33,739 nt of DNA from an uncultured Alphaproteobacteria bacterium (GTDB lineage: Bacteria; Pseudomonadota; Alphaproteobacteria; Rhizobiales; Pleomorphomonadaceae), in contig CALCDT010000227.1 of assembly GCA_937900425.1 (NCBI GenBank), positions 1 through 33,739 of the forward strand. Reading direction: 5' to 3'. Made by a program: the position numbers and the translations under genes. Shown piece after piece: positions 9,394 to 18,297 of this stretch. Within the stretch, counting starts at the first letter, position 1; each line of letters starts with the position of its first letter. Under the pieces are notes generated by a model that was not told where the DNA came from, ran no database searches, and worked only from the letters and a program-made list of their open reading frames with translations.

Positions 9394-9855
9394 TCAGCCG
9401 CGGCCGCGGTAGGTCGGCACGCCCTGGTCGGGGATCCAGAGCCCCTCCGGGACCGGGCCGGTCTGCCAGAAGACGTCGATCGGGATGCCGCCGCGCGGAT
9501 ACCAGTAGCCGCCGATGCGGAGCCAGTGCGGCTTCAGCAGGTCGGCGAGCGCCTTGCCGATCTCCACCGTGCAGCCCTCGTGGAAGGCGCCGTGGTTTCG
9601 GAAGGAGAAGAGGTAGAGCTTGAGGCTCTTCGATTCCACCAGCCATTCCGCCGGCACGTAGTCGATGACGAGATGGGCGAAGTCGGGCTGGCCCGTCACC
9701 GGGCAGAGCGAGGTGAACTCCGGCGCGGTGAAGCGGGCGACGTAACGGGTGTCGGGATGGGGATTGGGGACACGGTCGAGGATCGCGGCCGTCGGCTCGG
9801 ACGGGATCGCGGTTTCCTTGCCGGGCTTGACGCTGGCGGGATCGATGGTCGTCAA
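9394..9855 (-). CDS. queF: NADPH-dependent 7-cyano-7-deazaguanine reductase
   Basis: Reduces preQ0 to preQ1 in queuosine biosynthesis. This is the short unimodular QueF: 153 residues from a TTG start, the usual length. The nucleophile Cys51 lies in FTSLCPVTGQPDF with the proton donor Asp58. The QueF signature ESKSLKLY is at 74-81, followed by FRNHGAFHEGC. The TTG at 9855 has a GGAGG site eight bases before it. Extending upstream adds about 40 Arg/Ala/Pro-rich residues not found in the family. It converges with the LysR gene (15-base gap) and is divergent from eno. No other queuosine gene is in the window. Confidence 0.95.
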   Translation of the reverse strand: MTTIDPASVKPGKETAIPSEPTAAILDRVPNPHPDTRYVARFTAPEFTSLCPVTGQPDFAHLVIDYVPAEWLVESKSLKLYLFSFRNHGAFHEGCTVEIGKALADLLKPHWLRIGGYWYPRGGIPIDVFWQTGPVPEGLWIPDQGVPTYRGRG

Positions 9856-10075
9856 CGGTAGCACCTCCGGTGATGTCTCGACGACGGTTGCGGACGGCGC
9901 GGTTCTAGCACGGACCGGCGCGGGCGCCAGCGGGCGCGACGATGCCGCGGACCGCCGCGGCGGTCTATGCAGCGTCATACGCCTCGGCTATGTAGGGCGC
10001 GGATCGGGTCGATGCGGGTGCGCGCGCAAATGTGCGCAGGCCGCGCCCGAACGGGGTGGACGAAGGAGCCTTTTC

Positions 10076-11350
10076 ATGACCGCCATCATCGATATCCTGG
10101 GTCGCGAGATCCTCGACAGCCGCGGCAATCCGACCGTCGAGGTCGACGTGATCCTGGAAGACGGCTCGGTCGGCCGCGCCGCGGTGCCGTCGGGCGCCTC
10201 GACCGGCGCCCACGAGGCGGTGGAGCTGCGCGACGGCGGCGAACGCTATCTCGGCAAGGGCGTGCTGCAGGCGGTCGACGCGGTCAACGGCGACATCGCC
10301 GAGGCGATCGCCGGCCTCGACGCCGAGGACCAGCTGCGCATCGACGCGATCATGTGCGAGCTCGACGGCACCGAGAACAAGAGCCGCCTCGGCGCCAACG
10401 CCATCCTCGGCGTCTCGCTCGCCGTCGCCAAGGCCGCGGCCGACGCTGCCGGCCTGCCGTTCTACAAGTACATCGGCGGCCCGAGCGCCCGCATCCTGCC
10501 GGTGCCGATGATGAACATCATCAACGGCGGCGCCCATGCCGACAATCCGATCGACTTCCAGGAATTCATGATCATGCCGGTCGGCGCCGAGAGCGTCGCC
10601 GAGGCCGTGCGCATGGGCTCGGAAATCTTCCACACCCTGAAGAAGGGCCTCAAGGCCGCCGGCCACAACACCAACGTCGGCGACGAGGGCGGCTTCGCCC
10701 CGAACCTCGGCTCGGCCACCGAGGCGCTCGACTTCGTCGTCGCCTCGATCGAGAAGGCCGGCTACCGGCCGGGCGAGGACGTCTACCTCGCCCTCGACTG
10801 CGCCGCGACCGAGTTCTTCAAGAACGGCGCCTACGTCTACGAGGGTGAGGGCGTGACCCGCTCGATCGAGGAGCAGGTCGACTACCTCGCCTCGCTCGCG
10901 GCCAAGTACCCGATCATCTCGATCGAGGACGGCATGTCCGAGGACGACTGGGAGGGCTGGAAGCTGCTCACCGACAAGATCGGCAAGTCGGTCCAGCTCG
11001 TCGGCGACGACCTGTTCGTCACCAACACCAAGCGCCTCAAGAAGGGCATCTCGTCGGGCACCGCCAACTCGATCCTCGTCAAGGTCAACCAGATCGGCAC
11101 CCTGTCGGAGACGCTGGAAGCGGTCGAGACCGCGCACAAGGCGGCCTACACCGCGGTGATGTCGCATCGCTCGGGCGAGACCGAGGACAGCACCATCGCC
11201 GACCTCGCCGTCGCCACCAACTGCGGCCAGATCAAGACCGGCTCGCTCGCCCGCTCCGACCGGGTGGCGAAATACAACCAGCTGATCCGCATCGCCGAGG
11301 AACTGGGGCCGCAGGCGGTCTACGCCGGGCGCTCGATCCTCAAGGGCTGA
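10076..11350 (+). CDS. eno: Enolase
   Basis: Converts 2-phosphoglycerate to phosphoenolpyruvate in glycolysis, and in many bacteria is also part of the RNA degradosome. The protein is 424 residues, the standard size. Visible motifs are IDILGREILDSRGNPTVEVD at the start, LGANAILGVSLA, the GGAHADN loop, VGDDLFVTN with metal-ligand Asp residues, and the C-terminal signature SHRSGETEDSTIADLAVA. The ATG at 10076 has AAGGAG 8 bases upstream; upstream in-frame codons are not enolase-like. The 220 bases shared with divergent queF probably hold both promoters, but I see no convincing boxes. A strong terminator follows. Confidence 0.98.
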   Translation: MTAIIDILGREILDSRGNPTVEVDVILEDGSVGRAAVPSGASTGAHEAVELRDGGERYLGKGVLQAVDAVNGDIAEAIAGLDAEDQLRIDAIMCELDGTENKSRLGANAILGVSLAVAKAAADAAGLPFYKYIGGPSARILPVPMMNIINGGAHADNPIDFQEFMIMPVGAESVAEAVRMGSEIFHTLKKGLKAAGHNTNVGDEGGFAPNLGSATEALDFVVASIEKAGYRPGEDVYLALDCAATEFFKNGAYVYEGEGVTRSIEEQVDYLASLAAKYPIISIEDGMSEDDWEGWKLLTDKIGKSVQLVGDDLFVTNTKRLKKGISSGTANSILVKVNQIGTLSETLEAVETAHKAAYTAVMSHRSGETEDSTIADLAVATNCGQIKTGSLARSDRVAKYNQLIRIAEELGPQAVYAGRSILKG

Positions 11351-11380
11351 GGGTTGGGGGTTTTCTGTGTTGGGATGAGG

Positions 11381-11412
11381 AGCCGCGGGCGGGAGTCCGC
11401 GGCTTCTTTTTT
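11381..11412 (+). terminator. Rho-independent terminator of eno
   Basis: An 8-bp perfect stem AGCCGCGG / CCGCGGCT with an 8-base loop is followed by TCTTTTTT. It starts 30 bases after the eno stop. Confidence 0.88.
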
Positions 11413-11473
11413 GGATGGTGCTCGGAGGTTGCAGGGGCGCCGCAGGTTGGCGAGCGCGGGCGGGCGTGGCCTT

Positions 11474-11629
11474 CCCCTCTCCCTGTCCTTCCCCCTCAAG
11501 GGGGGAGGGGACCATGAAGGCGGGGGCGGCGTCCCACGCGACCTTCCGCCGAGCCGCAGCGTCACGTGACGAAAGCCCTATGAATCCGGCGTCCCCTCTC
11601 CCCTTGAGGGAGAGGGACAGGGAGAGGGG
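11474..11629. repeat. Pair of 39-bp inverted repeat units
   Basis: Unit 1 (11474-11512) and unit 2 (11591-11629) are inverted copies, identical at 36 of 39 positions, separated by 78 bases. The outermost 15 bases of each arm match perfectly (CCCCTCTCCCTGTCC). Each unit is itself hairpin-forming around CCTTGAGGG / CCCTCAAGG; unit 2 has a 9-bp stem with a 5-base loop at 11594-11616. This looks like a dispersed palindromic intergenic element, a type common in alphaproteobacteria. It fills most of the 312-base gap after eno, which holds no supported gene. Confidence 0.75.
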
Positions 11630-11662
11630 TGAGCCAGGACCACTTCACTCTCCGCTGTCCAT

Positions 11663-12109
11663 CTACCCGGGGGATCCCTCGCGGATTTTGCGAAAGCGCG
11701 CCAACTCATCCTTGACGGTCATTATTTCGTCGATGAAGCGTAAGTATGATCTTACGGTAGCGATGTCCGTGTCTATGCCGTAGGCACCAATGAATACCTC
11801 GTCGATATCGAGTTTGACCAAATGAAGGTCGACCAGATCATCAAAATCGTCGCCAACGCACCCGAGATCCTTTTCAATCCTGTCGTCCAAATGGACATGA
11901 TAATCGCAATGATTGAATAGGTCGTCGTAGATAAATTCGGCTGATTCCTTGCAATAACCAGCACTTACCGCATCATTGACGAATGATTGCAGGTCGTGAC
12001 CGTCTCGCAGCTCCATCTTCTGTCGGTGACGTCTGCCCGCAATCGGGAAAAGTGCACAGCAATACAGTATAACTGAAATCGCAGCGACAAGGATTATGAT
12101 TTCGATCAT
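11663..12109 (-). CDS. AT-rich hypothetical protein with N-terminal membrane anchor
   Basis: A 148-residue protein that I do not firmly recognise. Residues 2-24 form one hydrophobic helix ending in basic GRRHRQK, which suggests a single membrane anchor with the rest in the cytoplasm. The body is acidic. Residues around 80-105 (RIEKDLGCVGDDFDDLVDLH) faintly recall the acyl-carrier-like DUF1493 family, which shares a DLG..GDD pattern and also lacks the phosphopantetheine Ser; this is a weak analogy. Base composition is far more AT-rich than the neighbours, with codons such as ATA, AAT and TTT, so recent acquisition is likely. No clear ribosome-binding site precedes the ATG. It lies downstream of rnr on the same strand. 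Confidence 0.6.
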   Translation of the reverse strand: MIEIIILVAAISVILYCCALFPIAGRRHRQKMELRDGHDLQSFVNDAVSAGYCKESAEFIYDDLFNHCDYHVHLDDRIEKDLGCVGDDFDDLVDLHLVKLDIDEVFIGAYGIDTDIATVRSYLRFIDEIMTVKDELARFRKIREGSPG

Positions 12110-12181
12110 GTATTTAAACGTATCGATTCAACTCGAAGTATCGCAGGCAGTGGTTGTGTTATTTACATCCCTCACCCAACC

Positions 12182-14482
12182 TCACCCCCGCGACCGCCCC
12201 CGCGCCTTGCCCTTCGGCGGACCCGGCCGCTCGCGCCGTTCCGCCCGCTTCGCAAAGCGCTTGTCGCCGATCGGCTTGCCCTTGCGTCCCTTCGTCAGGA
12301 TCTCGAAGCGCAGGGCGCCGGCGAGCGGGGCGACCTCGACGAGTTTGACGTCGACGTCGTCGCCGAGGCGGAAGGTTTCGCCGGTGCGGTTGCCGATCAG
12401 CGAGCGGCTCGGCTCGTCGAAGGCGTAGTAGTCGTCGCCGATGGTCGAGGCGGGGACGAAGCCGTCGGCGCCGGTGTCCGACAGCTTCACGAAGAGGCCG
12501 GCCTTGGTGACGCCGGCGATGCGGCCGGAGAAGGTGGCGCCGATCTGGTCGGACAGCCACTCGGCGACGAGGCGGTCGACGGTTTCGCGCTCCGCCGTCA
12601 TCGCCCGGCGCTCGGCGGCGGAGATGTCGGCGGCGATGCGGTCGAGCCGGTCCTCGTCGTCGTCGCGCAACCCGTCGTCGCCGAGGTGCAGCGCCTTGAT
12701 CAGGGCTCGGTGGACGACGAGATCGGCGTAGCGGCGGATCGGCGAGGTGAAGTGGGCGTAGCGCAAGAGGTTCAGGCCGAAGTGGCCGATGTTCTCCGGG
12801 CTGTATTCGGCCTGGCTCTGCGAGCGCAGCACCACCTCGTTGACGAGGTGGACGTTCTCGGTGTTCGCGGCCTTCGCGAGGATGGTGTTGAACTGGCCGG
12901 GCCGCAGGTTGCCGGCCTTGGCGAGTTTCAGATCCATGGTGGAGAGGAATTCGCGCAAGGATTCCAGCTTCGCCAGCGAGGGCTGGTCGTGGATGCGGTA
13001 GATCAGCGCCGCGCGGCGCGCCTCCAGCGTCTCGGCGGCGGCGACGTTGGCCTGGATCATCATCTCCTCGATCAGCTTGTGGGCGTCGAGGCGCTCGGGG
13101 ATCGTGACCCGGTCGACGGTGCCGTCGGGTTTCAGCAGGATCTTGCGCTCGGGCAGGTCGAGTTCCAGCGGCTGGCGGGCGAGGCGGCCGCGGTGCAGGC
13201 AGTCGTAGGCGGCCCAGAGCGGTTTCAGGATGCCGTCGAGCAGCACGTCGGTCTTCTCGTCGGTGCGCCCGTCGATCGCAGCCTGGGCCTGCGGATAGGA
13301 GAGCTTCGCCGCCGAGCGCATCATGATGCGGTGGAAGCTGTGGCTCTTCTTGCGGCCGTCGGCATCGAAGATCATGCGCACGGCCAGCGCCGGCCGGTCC
13401 TCGCCCTCGCGCAGCGAGCAGAGGTCGTTGGAGATGCGCTCGGGCAGCATCGGGATGACCCGGTCGGGGAAATAGACCGAGTTGCCGCGCTTCAGCGCCT
13501 CCTTGTCGAGCGGCGTGCCCGGACGGACGTAGGCCGCGACGTCGGCGATGGCGACGGTGACGACGTGGCCTCCGACGTTGGCGGGGTCGTCGTCGGCCAC
13601 GGCGTGGACGGCGTCGTCGTGGTCCTTGGCGTCGGCCGGGTCGATGGTGACGAGCGGCAGGTCGCGCCAGTCCTCGCGCTTGCCCGAAAGCGTGGCGGGT
13701 TCGGCGGCCTCGGCCTCGCGCAGCACGGCGTCCGGGAAGATGTAGGGGATCTCGTTGGCGTGGATCGCGATCATCGAGACCGCGCGCTCCGACTTCATCG
13801 AGCCGACCACCTCGCGCACCTTCGCGCTCGGCAGGCCGTAGCGGCCGAGGCGGTGGACTTCGACCGAGACGAGGTCGCCGTCCTTCGCCTCGCCGGCGTG
13901 CTCGGCGTCGACCAGCATCTCCTCCTGCCGCCGCGACACCGGCAGGATGCGGCCGCCGCCGGCGGTGGCCTCGAACACGCCGATGATGCCGGTCGGCTGG
14001 CGGTCGAGCAGCTTGACGACGCGCACCGCGGCCCGCGCGAGGTGTTCGTAGCCGCGCGGCATGTCGGAGACGCGGCCGAGCAGGCGGTCGCCGATGCCCG
14101 GCACCCGCTCGCCGCCGCCCCGGCGCCCGCCCTTGGGCACGATGACCAGCAGCTTCGGCGGCGCGCCGTCCGCCTCCTCGTCCCATTTCACCGGCTCGGC
14201 GAAGATGTCGCCCTCACCGTCGCGGTGGGTGACCTCGCAGACCAGCACCGGGGGCAGGGCGCCGGGCAGGGCGATCCTGCGGTGGTGCCGCTCGATCAGG
14301 CCTTCGCCCTCGAGTTCCTTGAGCAGCTGCTTCAACTCGATGCGGGCGTCGCCCGTGACGTCGAAGGCCCGGGCGATGTCGCGCTTGGTGCCCCTCGTCG
14401 GATTCTCGGAAATGAACCGCAGCACCGCCTCGCGGGTCGGCGCGGGGGCTTCGGTCTTCGGCGGGCGGATCTTCTTGGCCAA
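12182..14482 (-). CDS. rnr: Ribonuclease R
   Basis: A processive 3'-5' exoribonuclease that can digest structured RNA, with roles in rRNA and tmRNA-linked mRNA turnover. The protein is 766 residues. An N-terminal winged-helix region (about 15-70) is followed by cold-shock-like domains. The RNB catalytic domain begins near 270 with TIDPADAKDHDDA, giving the metal-binding Asp281, Asp287, Asp289 and Asp290. Further RNB motifs are MLPERISNDLCSL and YAHFTSPIRRYADL. An S1 domain (GVTKAGLFVKL) follows, then a Lys/Arg-rich tail. The start is TTG without a strong ribosome-binding site, so it is less certain. In related genomes rnr directly follows topA; here a foreign-looking gene separates them. Confidence 0.96.
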   Translation of the reverse strand: MAKKIRPPKTEAPAPTREAVLRFISENPTRGTKRDIARAFDVTGDARIELKQLLKELEGEGLIERHHRRIALPGALPPVLVCEVTHRDGEGDIFAEPVKWDEEADGAPPKLLVIVPKGGRRGGGERVPGIGDRLLGRVSDMPRGYEHLARAAVRVVKLLDRQPTGIIGVFEATAGGGRILPVSRRQEEMLVDAEHAGEAKDGDLVSVEVHRLGRYGLPSAKVREVVGSMKSERAVSMIAIHANEIPYIFPDAVLREAEAAEPATLSGKREDWRDLPLVTIDPADAKDHDDAVHAVADDDPANVGGHVVTVAIADVAAYVRPGTPLDKEALKRGNSVYFPDRVIPMLPERISNDLCSLREGEDRPALAVRMIFDADGRKKSHSFHRIMMRSAAKLSYPQAQAAIDGRTDEKTDVLLDGILKPLWAAYDCLHRGRLARQPLELDLPERKILLKPDGTVDRVTIPERLDAHKLIEEMMIQANVAAAETLEARRAALIYRIHDQPSLAKLESLREFLSTMDLKLAKAGNLRPGQFNTILAKAANTENVHLVNEVVLRSQSQAEYSPENIGHFGLNLLRYAHFTSPIRRYADLVVHRALIKALHLGDDGLRDDDEDRLDRIAADISAAERRAMTAERETVDRLVAEWLSDQIGATFSGRIAGVTKAGLFVKLSDTGADGFVPASTIGDDYYAFDEPSRSLIGNRTGETFRLGDDVDVKLVEVAPLAGALRFEILTKGRKGKPIGDKRFAKRAERRERPGPPKGKARGRSRG

Positions 14483-14598
14483 TGCGGGGTGTCCGGTGGT
14501 GTCTTATGTCGCCGGGAGATTATCGGGTGATGCCAGGTTTGTCGCGCGCAGACCGATGTTGCGCATCGCTCAGGTGGCCCTCGGATCGCTATTATGTG

Positions 14599-15327
14599 TC
14601 ATTGAAATTTTCGTCTCTTAAATGCGGCTACGTCTTGTGACGTCAACTTGAACCATTCACCGTTCATTCTACGATTGGCGAAGCGACGATGCCAATATGC
14701 TTCTATTCCAGATGGGTCGTCTGTTCTAATTACATGAAAAAGATCAGATTTTTCTGGCAATGCGATGGATATTTGTTTGAATCTGCGTTCTGCATTGTCG
14801 CTCCGACCTATTTTATAGAAATTTCCTGACTTAATGAGATACACGTATCCATCTATTTTCTTTCCTGTATCTGCGTCGCTCAAGGTCTTATTCGAAATTT
14901 TGGACAGCATCTCCGCAATATCGGATAAATCATCACTTTTTGAGGTGTAGTTCAATAGAGACTCGATCACCTCGGAGCGGCCACCCAAATTGCTTCTGAT
15001 TACATTCGGATGTGGTACTGAGGGATTGCTTCGCCTCAAGATTTCCATTTCGGATCCGGTAGGAATATGCTTATAGTGGCGACAAGCAATCACCAATCCT
15101 CTCATCATATTGTCTATGTCTGACTTGATACTTAGTTGATTGGGTGCAAAGCCTGCTTCAGACAATGCATCACTCCAACGTGCCCAAAAGCGACCACGCC
15201 ATTGGTGCGATGCAATACCGGTCTCATTCTCAAAAAATTTCTGCCCCGGCACCTGACCTTCATTTGCAGCTGCTAGGCGTCTAATCTCTTGGATTATGAT
15301 GTCGCGCATCGTAAAGTCATTCAGCAT
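14599..15327 (-). CDS. GIY-YIG nuclease-like protein with N-terminal HNH-associated-type repeats
   Basis: A 242-residue protein in an AT-rich segment. The C-terminal part (about 158-240) matches the T5orf172/Mug113 branch of GIY-YIG nucleases. It has GYVYLIKSGNFYKIGRS, in which the two aromatic strands and Arg175 are recognisable, and then EAYWHRRFANRRMNGEWFKL with a candidate catalytic Glu209. The N-terminal part has a segment around 30-62, FWARWSDALSEAGFAPN, that resembles the helical repeats found in homing endonucleases and related proteins; a second copy may lie at 75-127. Two ATG starts exist, 15327 and 15309; neither has a clear ribosome-binding site. The gene lies 38 bases behind topA on the same strand. 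Its function is unknown. Confidence 0.8.
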   Translation of the reverse strand: MLNDFTMRDIIIQEIRRLAAANEGQVPGQKFFENETGIASHQWRGRFWARWSDALSEAGFAPNQLSIKSDIDNMMRGLVIACRHYKHIPTGSEMEILRRSNPSVPHPNVIRSNLGGRSEVIESLLNYTSKSDDLSDIAEMLSKISNKTLSDADTGKKIDGYVYLIKSGNFYKIGRSDNAERRFKQISIALPEKSDLFHVIRTDDPSGIEAYWHRRFANRRMNGEWFKLTSQDVAAFKRRKFQ

Positions 15328-15365
15328 TGTTGGGTTGCGTGCTGATATTTCCAACCTGAATTTTA

Positions 15366-18026
15366 CTACTCCGCCGCCTTCTTCGCCGGCGCCTTCTTCT
15401 TCGCCGCCGTGCCAGACGCCGCCTTCTTCGCGGGAGCCTTCTTCTTCGGCGCCGCCTCGCCGTCCGCCGCCTCGGATGTCTTCTTCGCCGGGGCCTTGGC
15501 GGTTTTCGCCTTCGTCGTCTTGCCGCCGGCCTTGCCGCCCTTCTCGGCGATCAGGGCCAGGGCGGTCTCGACGGTGACGGTCTGCGGGTCGGTGCCCTTC
15601 GGCAGGGTGGCGTTGACCTTGCCCCAGTTGACGTAGGCGCCGTAGCGGCCGTCGAGGATGGTGATCGCGCCGCCGTCCGGGTGGTCGCCGAGCGACTTCA
15701 GCGCCGCCGGAGCCGCCCGGCCGCGGGCGCCCTTCTCGCGCTTTTCCGCGATCAGCGTCACCGCGCGGTTGAGGCCGACCGTGAAGACCTCGTCGATCGA
15801 TTCGACGTTGGCGTAGGTCTTGCCGTGCTGGACGAAGGGTCCGTAGCGGCCGAGGCCGGCGAGGATCGGTTCGCCGTCCTCCGGATGGGCGCCGACCTCG
15901 CGTGGCAGCGACAGAAGGCGCAGCGCCCGTTCCAGATCGATGCTGTCCGGCGTCCAGCCCTTGGGCAGCGACGCGCGCTTGGGCTTCTCGCCCTCGCCGA
16001 GCTGCAGGTAGGGGCCGAAGCGGCCGGACTTCAGCAGGATGTCGAGGCCGGTTTCGGGGTCCTGGCCGAGGTTGCGGTCGCCGCTCTCGCCGCCGTCCTC
16101 GCCGCCGTCGGCGCCGAGCTGGCGGGTGTAGCGGCATTCGGGATAGTTCGAGCAGCCGATGAAGGAGCCGTAGCGGCCGAGCTTCAGCGACAGCTGGCCG
16201 GAGCCGCAGGTCGGGCAGAGGCGCGGGTCGGAGCCGTCGGCCTTGGCCGGGAAGATGTGCGGGCCCAGCATGTCGTTGAGGGCGTCGAGCACCTGCGACA
16301 CGCGCAGGTCCTTGACCCCGTCGATCTGGGCCGAGAAATCCTTCCAGAACTCGCGCAGCACCTCGCGCCAGTCGAGCTCGCCGGCCGAGATGCGGTCGAG
16401 CTTCTCTTCGAGACCCGCCGTGAAGTCGAATTCGACGTAGCGCTCGAAGAAGCTTTCGAGGAACGAGGTGACGAGACGGCCCTTGTCCTGCGGCACGAGG
16501 CGCTTCTTGTCGATGTCGACATACTCGCGGTCGCGCAGGGTGGCGAGCGTCGCGGCGTAGGTGGAGGGGCGGCCGATGCCGAGCTCCTCCATCTTCTTGA
16601 CCAGCGTCGCCTCGGTGTAGCGCGGCGGCGGCTCGGTGAAATGCTGGGTGGCGTCGATCTTCTCGCGCCTGGGGTGGTCGCCGGGGGCGAGCGCGGGCAG
16701 GCGGTTGCCGTCCTCGTCTTCCTCGTCGTCGCGGCTTTCGGTGTAGAGCGTCAGGAAGCCGTCGAACTTCATCACCGAGCCGGTTGCGCGCAGCATCGCG
16801 GTGCGGCCGCCGTGGGCGGCCTCGATGTCGGCGGTGGTGCGCTCGAAATCGGCCGACTGCATCTGGCTGGCGATGGTGCGCTTCCAGATCAGTTCGTAGA
16901 GCCGCGCCTGCTCCGGCTCCAGCGAGCGGGCGACGTGTTTCGGCAGGCGGCCGAGATCGGTCGGGCGGATCGCCTCGTGCGCTTCCTGGGCGTTCTTGGC
17001 CTTGGTCGAATAAAAGCGCGGCTTTTCCGGCAGGTAGAGGTCGCCGTATTCGGCGGCGATCACCCTGCGGGCGGCGGACACCGCTTCCGGGGCGATCTGG
17101 ACGCCGTCGGTTCGCATGTAGGTGATGAGGCCGGCGGTCTCGCCGCCGACGTCGACGCCCTCGTAGAGCCGCTGGGCGATCTGCATGGTGCGCTGGGCCG
17201 AGAAACCGAGCTTGCGTGAGGCTTCCTGCTGCAGGGTCGAGGTGGTGAAGGGGGCGTAGGGATTGCGCTTCTGCGGGCGCGATTCCACCTCGGCCACGGT
17301 CAGCGCCGCGGCCTCGAGGAAGGACTTGATCTCCATCGCCTGCGCTTCGGACCTGACGTCGAGGCGCGTCAGTTTCTTGCCGGCGAACTCGGCGATGCGG
17401 GCCTCGAAGGCCTCGCCCTTCTCCGTCAGCAGGCTCGCGACGATCGACCAGTATTCCTGGGGAACGAAACGCTCGATCTCCGACTCGCGGTCGCAGACGA
17501 GGCGCAGGGCGACGGACTGGACGCGGCCGGCCGAGCGGGCGCCGGGAAGCTTGCGCCACAGCACCGGCGACAGGGTGAAGCCGACCAGATAGTCGAGGGC
17601 GCGGCGGGCGAGATAGGCCTCGACCAGCGGCTCGTCGAGCTGGCGCGGGTTCTTCATCGCCTCCAGCACCGACTGCTTGGTGATGGCGTTGAAGACGACG
17701 CGCTCGATCGGCTTGTCCTTGAGCACGCGCTTCTTCGCCAGCACCTCGATCAGGTGCCAGGAGATCGCCTCGCCTTCACGATCCGGGTCGGTGGCGAGGA
17801 TCAGGCGGTCGGCATCCTTCACCGCCGCGGCGATGTCGGACAGGCGCTTGCTGGACTTGCCGTCGACCTCCCAGGTCATCGCGAAGTCCTGCTCCGGGTC
17901 GACCGAGCCGTCTTTCGCCGGCAGGTCGCGGACGTGGCCGTAGGAGGCCAGGACCCGGTAGTCGGACCCGAGGTACTTGTTGATGGTCTTGGCCTTGGCC
18001 GGCGATTCGACAATGACGACGTTCAT
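15366..18026 (-). CDS. topA: DNA topoisomerase I
   Basis: Type IA topoisomerase that relaxes negative supercoils. The protein is 886 residues. The TOPRIM domain begins at once (VIVESPAKAKTI) with Glu7, Asp80, Asp82 and Glu84 as metal ligands. The nucleophile is Tyr303 in GLITYMRTDGV. One four-Cys zinc ribbon is present (Cys604, 607, 625, 631). Three C-terminal repeats follow, each with a GR(Y/F)G(P/A) core (about 665-830). The last ~50 residues are a Lys/Ala-rich tail with repeated KKKAPAKKAA units, probably a nonspecific DNA-binding tail. It belongs to the plsY-dprA-topA-rnr series, with its own upstream region of about 270 bases shared with a divergent small gene. Confidence 0.97.
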   Translation of the reverse strand: MNVVIVESPAKAKTINKYLGSDYRVLASYGHVRDLPAKDGSVDPEQDFAMTWEVDGKSSKRLSDIAAAVKDADRLILATDPDREGEAISWHLIEVLAKKRVLKDKPIERVVFNAITKQSVLEAMKNPRQLDEPLVEAYLARRALDYLVGFTLSPVLWRKLPGARSAGRVQSVALRLVCDRESEIERFVPQEYWSIVASLLTEKGEAFEARIAEFAGKKLTRLDVRSEAQAMEIKSFLEAAALTVAEVESRPQKRNPYAPFTTSTLQQEASRKLGFSAQRTMQIAQRLYEGVDVGGETAGLITYMRTDGVQIAPEAVSAARRVIAAEYGDLYLPEKPRFYSTKAKNAQEAHEAIRPTDLGRLPKHVARSLEPEQARLYELIWKRTIASQMQSADFERTTADIEAAHGGRTAMLRATGSVMKFDGFLTLYTESRDDEEDEDGNRLPALAPGDHPRREKIDATQHFTEPPPRYTEATLVKKMEELGIGRPSTYAATLATLRDREYVDIDKKRLVPQDKGRLVTSFLESFFERYVEFDFTAGLEEKLDRISAGELDWREVLREFWKDFSAQIDGVKDLRVSQVLDALNDMLGPHIFPAKADGSDPRLCPTCGSGQLSLKLGRYGSFIGCSNYPECRYTRQLGADGGEDGGESGDRNLGQDPETGLDILLKSGRFGPYLQLGEGEKPKRASLPKGWTPDSIDLERALRLLSLPREVGAHPEDGEPILAGLGRYGPFVQHGKTYANVESIDEVFTVGLNRAVTLIAEKREKGARGRAAPAALKSLGDHPDGGAITILDGRYGAYVNWGKVNATLPKGTDPQTVTVETALALIAEKGGKAGGKTTKAKTAKAPAKKTSEAADGEAAPKKKAPAKKAASGTAAKKKAPAKKAAE

Positions 18027-18182
18027 CGGGACCCGAAGAAACAGCTGGTTTCCACGGCCCGGTGCCGCGGCGAACGCGCCGGAAGGTGAGGGCTTCGGCG
18101 GCGGGATGCAAGGCCTCTCATTGGCCGACCGCGAGGGCCGCGGTCAAGCCCGATCGGTCGGATCGCCGCAATGCGCGCAAAA

Positions 18183-18200
18183 AGTGCATAAAGTTGCACT
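18183..18200. promoter_or_regulatory. Short palindrome in the topA / small-gene intergenic region
   Basis: Arms AGTGCA and TGCACT flank a 6-base spacer in the AT-rich part of the gap between topA and the gene at 18298. The core TTGCA recurs at 18249 and 18262. This may be a regulator site, but no known consensus fits it clearly. Confidence 0.3.
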
Positions 18201-18297
18201 ACCAACCAAAGACCGAATATGCGATTGTTAATAGGGTCGAAAATGTCATTGCAATCTTAAGTTGCATTTCCGTGTGATCGGCGGGGAGATGAGAACC

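Noticed and set aside
11354..11783. Plus-strand open frames across the eno terminator and repeat units
   Set aside because: They run through a terminator and palindromic repeats and enter a minus-strand gene; no protein-like pattern.
12686..14530. 614-codon plus-strand open frame opposite rnr
   Set aside because: Antisense shadow of RNase R with no recognisable domain.
14599..17559. Single 986-codon minus-strand protein joining a topA-shadow frame to the GIY-YIG domain
   Set aside because: The N-terminal two thirds are an out-of-frame shadow of topA. Only the part after 15327 has protein-like sequence and the AT-rich composition.
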